Positions 43,326-53,838 of a stretch of DNA of 62,424 nucleotides are shown piece after piece. Under the pieces are notes generated by a model. The model worked only from the letters and a program-made list of their open reading frames with translations, was not told the DNA's origin and did no database searches. The stretch lies in the NCBI RefSeq assembly GCF_000003605.2, contig NW_003122908.1:537640-600063 (forward strand). Direction: 5' to 3'. The translations under genes and the position numbers were made by a program. Every line of letters begins with the position of its first letter. Position 1 is the first letter of the stretch. The DNA is from Saccoglossus kowalevskii. Lineage: Eukaryota; Hemichordata; Enteropneusta; Harrimaniidae.

Positions 43326-45592
43326 CTGAATTGTGTTGAAAAAAAGATTAAAAACAAAACGATGAACCATTTAATAATTAATGTGGATGTTTTGTTTCGT
43401 TTTTAAATATAATTACCAGTCGACAAACACAATGTCTCATTTGTTGATTTGTGCTTTGGGGATATCATAGTAGCGAGTATATGAGGAGTGCATTGTACCT
43501 GTATAATGACATCAACTCGGACAATATTCGGGAAGCGTAATATGTTCCATACGTTATCAACAATGTCATTGTGACTTTTGCGAAATTCTACAATCTACTT
43601 TAAAACGACTCGTAACACACGATCAAATAAGTGGAAAAAATGTATCTGTACTAATCCCGTCTGTAAGACTATGTTCTTTGTAAAACATAATTATGAGAAA
43701 ATAAAACGATATTTATTGTCACGAGTTAGTACGTATTCTATTCATAGACAGACTCATTATTCGAATGATATTTTAATGTGCATTCCAGTATAAGATACAT
43801 TAAACTTACACGAAGAGTTAGCTTCCTGTTTGCAGTGGAATGGCGCAAACAAAAAAAGATTACTGGGCAGTGTAAACTAAATACAACATCCCTCATGGCT
43901 TTTGTAAAAAGGAGTTTCGCACCAATAAGAAGTTAGTTAGATAAATGACGAGTGTGAATACAGGAATTTCATTACAGAGAGCTGTTAATTTGAAATCTGT
44001 ATGTAATGAAATTCGCTTTAGAATACCAATACCAGTACCAATACCAATACTAATAACTCCATGTTTTCGACTTACCTGAATGAAATGAATATCAAAACTA
44101 CGCCACCGACGACGAGAATGAGGGCGACAATACCAACCACAACGCCAATAATGGTCATCGACTGGGAGTTTGATGGATATGTAAATCTTCTAATATCCCC
44201 GGAAATATTCAAGTATGTATTATTAGAAGCAGTGACGTCAGTGGTGGGTTCAGCCGACATCGTGGTTAGTACTGTGAAATGAAGTGGGGTTTAGTTTAGT
44301 TTGGTTTAAACAATTTATTTCATTAAGAAACGGATAGTTTTTGTTGCATTCTGAACAGTTCCAATAGAATTCATCTTAAATGGCTGCATGTGAAATAAAT
44401 GCACATTTAAGTGATTTGTACGTACACTTTATACAAAGCGCATGCGCATTTATGTGGTTCAATATGTCATGATTACTTTAAAAGAACGAATGCGTGTCAG
44501 AAGACGAACAAAATCCATATTATATCATAATTGTAAATGTTTTGGTAACAAACAAGACAATTCTCAGTGAACGCTGTGATTAACTGCGATAATTCAAAGA
44601 CGTCGGTGTTCAGTGTATAGAAATCACCGATCAGCGCTTGGATGGTGAGCGGAACATTTGGCGGACTGGTGTTGAAATCCTCGATTAAAAAACAAAAATG
44701 GGTTTACCATATTCTGATAAAAATGCAAATGACACATTCGCTATGCATTATACTCAGAGGGTTGATTGAAAGAGAGAAACAAGTACATGCTGCTAGGACT
44801 AGTTTTAAAATTCGAGACATAGAACGACCTCAGCGTTTTAGAATACATAAACTTACTACTAAGTTGTGTGTATCTTTTAACATCTTTCGGAGAATCCATG
44901 TGGAATCCTTCCATTACTAGGTTACTATCTTCGTGGGTATGTCGGTTGATTTCATGAACGGCACCACTGATAAAATCAGTCCAGTAAACATAGGTATCAG
45001 TCACCACTAAACCGTAACAACTAGAATCAGCAGCGATGTCGAAAACAGCTTGTCTTCCGCTGCCATCCAAGTTGCATGATTCGATCACGTGACGTGAGCT
45101 ATCGCACCAGTATAATTTCTCCTCTGGAATTTAATGAAAAATAAACATCAGTCAAAAGATCGTTAGTTGATGCATGCCGGGATATCTTCGTCTGAAAGAA
45201 AAGCGTTAATTTTGAAGCACCTAATTCATCGCGCCTCGAGGTGTGTAATGTGGGTTCCATGCGACGTTTACGACGTGTGTAAAATGCGTGGTCTATTTAC
45301 ACTAAATTCGAACACGTACTTTATGACTTTATGTGATGTTCTTTAATATGGCTCTTAGAATCACGTTTTTTCTTTCATAAAAGTATGTGTTGGTCTGCAA
45401 CCAGATAGATGCAAGCTAAGGGGTAGCTTAGTTACAACTTTCTCTCAGACAGAACTGCTACTACGTTGTGTTTTGTGGAGAAGCGTGTTTCAATTCCGAG
45501 ATTAAATATGTTCAATTTCACAAAAGTTTAAACAACGAAAACACAATGGGAAATACTTTCTGTCCACGACATCAGTCTCGTAAGAGCTTTTA

Positions 45593-45652
<60 letters not shown>

Positions 45653-48600
45653 TTTTTGAAATAATCTGAAATATCAGTAAGAGTAACATTACCTAATGTA
45701 TCAAATGCCAGCCCGAGTGGCATTCCTAAATCGTCTTGGACTATGATTCTTCTGTTAGTACCGTCAACGTGACAAGCTTCGATTCTAGGATCTTTTCCCC
45801 AGTCGCTCCAATACAGGACTCTGGAGGAAAACATTATGCCAGTGGTAAAGTCAAATAAATTGACGGCAAATGTACAATTTGTTGTAAATAATTTCACCCG
45901 TGCACGCCCAACGATAATCGAATACGTCTTGACAGGGATATTTGGGACTAATCATATGGTGAAAATGTGATCGGAGTCACGTTAAACAGCTATGTCACTC
46001 AACAGGACAACCATCGACGAACATTAAACACAACTATACTATTTAAAAATCATAAGCGACACAAGTTCCATCAATCCGTACCAAATTCAACCGAAAACGT
46101 CCCGAAAATATACTTATATATAAATATGTAGATTTAGTGGAGATTCAGAATGTAATGATCGATACCGTATTGATCACGCAGAATAATATTCGTCGATATC
46201 AAAAGCTAAATACACGCATGCGCATGCGCTTCGAAGTTAATGGTACGTGCAAATTATTCAAAGCATATGCGCATTAAGGTTAAAGTTGATTGATTACATC
46301 AAACGTCCGAATACCATTTTGCGTGGCCAATAGTGTGCTCAGTTCAGTATGAACCTGCCATAACCGATGAACGAAAGAACAACCGAACGAAAGATGTGGT
46401 ATTATGTTGAGAAATAAGAACATTGTTCGTACTGCTGTGTTTGGTGGAGTATCAACGCTCTCGGTTCATCCATATCGTACACCACGAGAGGTCGTCTGTT
46501 ACTGCCATCATAGCTGGCTGATTCTATTCGATCTACTTCGGAATCAGCCCAGTATAACATCTCGTTTTCAGTGTCAATTGCGATGCCATCAGGATCTGTG
46601 AATCAATCAATCTGATATCAAACATTTGTTGACGTTTCTTGTTAGTAAAAGAAAAATCTCTCACACCAGTCGCAATACATCCATTATATTTCTTGTAGCT
46701 TTCACACACAAAAATTATTGAGAGCAGCGGTCTATGAAGGTGTGCAGTAACAAAGTACTTGAAATCATGTTTGGTCTATTTTCCAGGGGCCCCCTGACGG
46801 TGACAGAGCTTTGGTAGAGATGCTCGAGTATATGCGAGTGACAACCAACTTTTCGCATACTGTATAGAGAGAGTTACTTACACATTATATCTTGGTCTAT
46901 TATTATTTCAGACTGACTGCCGTCAAGGCGTGTCTTTGCTATCGCACGTAGCGATATATCAGTCCAATACAGCGTGTCAGTATGGCTGTCGAACTCCACA
47001 CCTAGTGGATATTGTACATCGCGTAGAGGCAGCACGTCGTGCTCGGGTGATGTTAGATCGATATAGTGAATACCATCTTTCGCGACAATCAACAAAAAGT
47101 CGTCAAGCGCAATATCTGTTGAGATAACCACGTGAGATAATTGCTGTTTAGCAAAAATCCTGGAACACACCTTTTCAATTACTAGTAACTGCGCCATCTA
47201 GCGTTGAAGCGCATCCGTGACGTAAATTGTTCAGAGCGTCCAGAATGTTTTGATCTATATTCACCCGTCAATACAAATTAATTATTTTGAAATCTTTCTA
47301 CATTCTAAATGACTACACACTCTGTGAGATATTGCTTTCACCCACCTACGTCATTTTGACTTCACAGAAATTATTTCGTCACTAGAGGGCGCCACTTACA
47401 GATGAGGTGATATATTGAGATACTGTTTTGATCAATTACGATTGATAATGATTTTGGGCTTACCAAATACACACAGATCATCGACGTCCATATCCCATTG
47501 TGCATCAGTTAGGCACGTGACTGTTCCGGAATGTGCAGCGTAGAATTCATTCTCGCATACGAATCTACATACCCCTCCAAGCGAATTATCGCATGCTTCT
47601 TCCATCCGGCCATGAGGAAATGTTAATTGGCATCGTTCATCTGTGAAAAGAGGGGTATAGATTATTTTATCTGAGAGGAAAACGCACAATGACATGACTG
47701 GTCTCCAAACTCGAATGTTCATGCATAAAAAACACTGTGACTTAATTTTCAAGAGACACTAACCAGAAATACAGGACGACTCAGCGTGCGAACTGCACAG
47801 ACATTCTTTGTCTGTCTTCAAAGGAATACATATTTCAGAACAACCTCCATTTTCGATATCACAAGGCCCTGCTTAAAGTAACCAATGTAATGTCAGTTAA
47901 GTTCAAGTCCTCATTATTTACGAAGTATTTATTCACCAGAGCGCCGCGTAAAAAGAACATATTACATATTAAGAATATATAACTGAATGACGAGTTTCAA
48001 TTAAACTAAATAAGGATTCAGGAAAAACTGATGGAAAGACGGTGATATTGGGGAACCCAGTTCCATATCGGGTTTTAGTGTGAAAGTTTATGTTTATAAC
48101 AGCGACTTCTAAGACAAGATTGAATCAACTGATATTTATTTAAAGCGGGGGAGTCGTCATCTGCGCATGCGACAGACGGCCATGGCGTGTCATTGTTTTA
48201 CAAACAAGCGTCTACCCATGAGCATTTGCGTGTTCAGTTTGAGTTGTAATCGTCGATTGGGAGTCAATTCCCGCGCATGCGCAGGCGACGACCCCTCCGC
48301 TTTAACCTATTTTTAATATTCCACCGAATATTCATGATTTGTACTATGTAAAAAACGTGTTGCACTTTTATCGTCTGCTACCAATGACCATTAAAGCCTC
48401 CAAAATTACAATCGAATTCATCATATATCTTTTCCGCCATAATACATCGTTTATATGACGGAATACATATATTAGAATGCGTGTTTGACGTGTTACCAAT
48501 TTATCTTAAGAGTCGTATATATGAAACACAGGATATAGTTGAAACAAAAATTAATGTCGATACTCACCTGCGGCCGTCTGTTGACGACTATTTGCAAACA

Positions 48601-51600
48601 CCGTGATTGGTCCAGGGGGGTCAGGCGTTGTAATTCTTTGTTTGTGTTGTCCCGAATCAAAATCTATTATTTCCAAGGCAAGGTTATCTGTCTCTGTCCA
48701 GATTAGAATATCCTATTTAGAACAACACATAATGAACTAATTAAGAAAGAAATCATTCACATATAGTGTAAATATACTTTTTTTCCACTTTTGTCACTAA
48801 CAGTGAAAATAAAATCCAGTGAAATAATGTTTTCCCCATGTTTAAACTCATCGAAATTCGGTGAAAATGAATGTCATATAAAACAGCTAAAATGTCTTTT
48901 TAATTTAATTCAAATTAAAATAAAGTATTTTACAGAAAGTTGCGCCCTCTGACAACGAGACGCTTCACTGGCGTATATGGGTGCAATGGACGCCGCTGAT
49001 AGTGTTTTGATGTGTGTCGTCTGTGAATAAAAATACCGTTTTTTTTTTAAAGATACCCTATAATCTAATTTTAATTATTTAAAAAAACACATTGCTCTCA
49101 TTCATGTACTTTATTTTGACGTCACAAAAGCGCCTGGTCAATACAAAAGTGTACAGTATTTGTAAAGTCCATAATGGTACGTCTGATGAAAAGACCAAGT
49201 GGTGGGAATCGCACTGTGGGAAAGACACTGTATATTAGTTTTTACATTTTAATGTACTAATCATTGAAACATAGAAATACGATAGTGATAATATTACACT
49301 CATTCATCTATACTTTGAAAAAGAGTGTTTTTCGCCTAAATATTGACCTAGATTTATAATCCATAGGTGTGTTATATGGCCAATTCTCAGAGAAAATTGC
49401 GATACGTTTGGAATCGGAACATGCTTGCTGAAATTTGACTAATTGTTCTTGAGAAAGTTACACTGTATCAATGTAAAGTAACCCTCATCTTGGACTTCAC
49501 TCCAATTATGCATTGTTTCGTTCTAACGATTCACCCAATTAACCCCATGATTTATTCGATATATTTAATAGGTCGGTGCCAAACTAACATGTTTGTAATT
49601 CCGTATATGCCCAGTCTCAGAATGTAGCACTGAATCATGATGTTCATATTTGTCAATGGCCCTAACAGAATCGTGCGGTTTTTGGGCAAGTAACACGCTG
49701 TTAAAGTACGTAAAATCAAAACAATGGTTACAATATGTTCCGAGCACTATGTAGGATTACAAATTAGAATATCACGTGACCAGTGCTGTTACCGCGTTAT
49801 AATGTTACCTGGAACACTGCTAGACCGCCAATCGTTCTGACTGAGTTACTCGAGTCAATCACAGTGCGAGCGCTGCCTGTAATCGTAATGGATTCGATTG
49901 TTCCGCGGGTTTCATCCGCCCAGAAGAGTCTGTCAAAAAATATTGGGTTACAATGAATGGGAGAACATGGAAAATGACAGCATCAACATTACGTTATTAA
50001 TAAGAAGTTTCTTGTGAGAATTAGTTTAAGCAATTTTTTAAGCAATTAATTCAATTTTTTTCAGGGCCTCGTATACGCGCAATTCTACAACACTGACATT
50101 TCTGCCGTTCTTTTGCAAACAAATGACACCGTGACACCAAGGCATATATCAATGTTCAGACAGCATTCCGCGACATGCAAGTTCGTGACGTCATTTTGAC
50201 GTCGCGAGTGCCTTGTAAATCGAGGAAATATGTGTATTGACCGATCAATTCTAGATGTATCGCCAAGTTAGGCAAGTATTGTGACCAATGCATTGGGTTT
50301 CTGCACGTATGTACGTGATATACTACCTACATGTCATTACTGTAGTCCAGTGCCATGGCCACCGGTCGTAGAATATTAAAGTCCACCAGAGACATTCGTT
50401 CTTTTCCAGAAAGCGAGGTTCGTTCAATCTTCGGGAACATGCCTATATCAGACCAAATCAAATACCTGAACAAAAAACATAACAAATTTTGTAGTAGTCT
50501 CCAATTCATAGCACACGCACAATTACAAACGTTTACACACCATGGTTACGCATAGAAACAGTGTCAGAGAAAGCATGACGTGAGCGTTGTTGTCTTTCTT
50601 CGTATTTTAATTTTGATGAAGAGTTATAACTACATGTATTAGAAACTCGAGGGGGACAATTTGTGAAATAATCTGCACGCAGAAAAATATGGGAAACAAT
50701 CCAGCAGGGAAATTAACATAACGAAATTATCACCATGTTTTACATCATTCTAAACAAGAGTGAAGAAAAACAAATTATTTGACCACAGTTTTTTCGACCA
50801 TCACTCGCTCGCAAATTTTCTCACCGCTGGTGGGGGTGCACGACAATCGCGCGTGGTTTGTGAATGTCCGTAGACACCAGAGTAATTGCAAACATTCCAT
50901 CTAACTTTGAAATCATTATCACCGAGTGATCTACATCAGTCCAATACAGGTTAGACGCCAACCAATCGATCGCAATACCTGCAAATACAAATATAGTGAA
51001 AAGGTATCATTACGTGCATGTTTGATATAATATTATTTAGGGGTGCCCAACGGTGGCGCGCTGGCTCGGGAAGGGTTTTTCTGTGTGTATATACAATAAA
51101 CGATGTCCTAAAGTGTCACGAAATGAGAAGTGACGCAACATAACTGAATATCCATAAATGTCAAGAATTTAGAAATACATAAATAAAATAAATATTGCGT
51201 GTTTTGCATTAAACGTTACCTCCAACATCTCCGACATTCTGGTGGACATTTTCAAAATGTTCGTCGTCTCTGAGAACCGTTCGCCAGATGCCCCTGTTGC
51301 CAGGGTGATAAACATACAACATATCTTGGTTGTGATCGTAATCCATTGACGTCACATACAGATGAGCTATGGGCAGCATGGAAACGCTGAGGTCGTTGAT
51401 ATCGCCGACGTTAACAGGCATAACACTTATATCGGAGGAGTCAGCAAGAAGGATATAGTCTCCCGGTGTGAGGTGATTGTCTAGTAAAAACAGTAACCAC
51501 TTTTATCAATACAGACTTGTTAGAAGTACGATGGATTAGGATTTATCTTGAGATGAACTAGTCTTCTTTTAATATTATAATACGAAAATGTTTATGCATA

Positions 51601-53750
51601 TTGAATTACTGATGTACTATTAATTCAAATATCCAAACTATGCATATTTATCAATAGACCATTTTCCGTTCACTGCGAGAACCACGCGTTATGCGTGAAA
51701 TCGAACGTAAAAACAGGACAAACAAAGGTCATAGCGTCGTAGTCGCGTCAAACATCGCGTGGGATTCGACAAACGCGAAAGTATTTCGGGGACATTTCCA
51801 TGCTTAATAATGTGCTGTCCACATTTGATGATAGGCAATTTCGATTAAGTGAGGGTATTCGGAAGCAATATTCCTCTGTCGAAGATCAGCCGGTCAATGT
51901 AAGCTGCGAAATAAAGAAATTCTAGTTCAAAATCAAATCGTTCGATTTTTGCGGCAGACGTTCGACGCGCGTCTTTCATGCATCTCGCGAGATCTCGCAA
52001 TTGTTTGGAAAATCACCTATTCGAATGACCCTAATGCTATGTGTTTTGTAATACAGTAAAAATGAGATAATGTGATACATACTGCATGTATCAACATGGC
52101 TAATGGGTTCATTGTATTATGGTGGTAAAACGGTGAATGAATCTTCGATCGTTTTAGTAGATATAAGCAACATCCGGGTACACATGCGTATTAGAATTGT
52201 TTTCACTCATTTGCCATCGTACGAATATTATTCTGTGTGCGCCAAAAACAACTTTTTGTAATTTACGAAAACTCATAATCCAATGTGTTCATCGACATGC
52301 AAGTACTGCAAGTAAAATATACATGTTTTCATCCATATTTGATTCAAACTATTTATCTTATGATACTAATATTGAGATTTGTTTCATACCTTCATTGCAT
52401 GATACACCATCATCCCCTAGTGCGTGTCCATGGTTACACTGACAGGCAGTTTCTATGGGATCTGTTATGCACAGGTGATCACATCCCCCGTTGTCATAAA
52501 GACACGAACCTAAATATCAAATGTTAAAGATTATAGATGATCAGGGTCATGTCAAGAGTCAAGGGTCACTGAATGAGGAACGGGAATGTATGCCGTGACG
52601 TTCTAGCCTGGTTTTTGTAATCATTATTAATAATTTATCAAATTATTCATACACGCCACTATAAATGCTACATCCATCAAAACGCAAGATAGGATTGCAA
52701 TGGGACTTACTGTTGTGAGATGGTTGTCTCGTTATGCTATAGAACACCACCCCTATGGGAGCCGAGAATCCTGTAGAGAACGAGATCGGTTCCAGTATTT
52801 TTGTTACGTTACCAATCATCACCGTGGAATTCTTTGGTAATATAATAATTTCATTATATTGAAATTCGCTTATAAATATAAATTCCTACAAAATATGCAT
52901 ACAAACAATTATCACTAACTGAAAACGTCATGACTGACGAAGGGAAATATCCGGATTTATTTTCATTTTACCAAATAAATACTATGTAATGTAATAATTA
53001 TAAACACAGCTATCACAACTCATAACAAAGTAGCTACAACATTTTGTGAAACCGGAAAAAAAAACCTACTCTGTTTACAAAGTAAGTGAACATTGCATGC
53101 TTGGAGACAATTATTATTAGTGTATATTATTAATAGGAACGTTGGAAATATGTACATCCCTGGTAGACTTTTGGTAGATCTACCAATTACAACCAGTGAA
53201 ATTTGTGAACAATGTGCTCCAAACATTAACATTACAACGGACTTGAAATTTATTCAGGTGTTCAACGTTTCTGTGACAAAAATCACATTTTTCTGTGTGT
53301 AATTTTGAAGGCTTTAATGGTCATCATTGGTAGCAGACGATAAAGTTGGAACACTTTTTTTACATAGTACAAATCATGAATATTCGGTGGAATAAAATAG
53401 GTTAAAGCGGAGGGGCTGTCCCCTGCGCATGCGCAACGATAACAACGCATGCTAAAACGCAAAGGTTCATGGGTATATTTTTGTTTGTAAACAATGACTC
53501 GCTATGGACGTGTGCCGCATACGCAGGTGACGTCGCTCACTTTAACGATTGTAGTTTGCGAATAGTTAGATAAAACGTATTTACCGAATCCAGGTCAATG
53601 TGAAACGGATAAAATAATAGTGTGCTGCTTTGAAGTACAATTATGATATCACGATTGGGTCCGGGATCGTCAAGGTCAATATTAAATATAGCTTCATGAG
53701 CCACATCTGACCAATATAGTCTAGAAAAAAGTGGGTGTTAATAATCTGAC

Positions 53751-53838
<88 letters not shown>

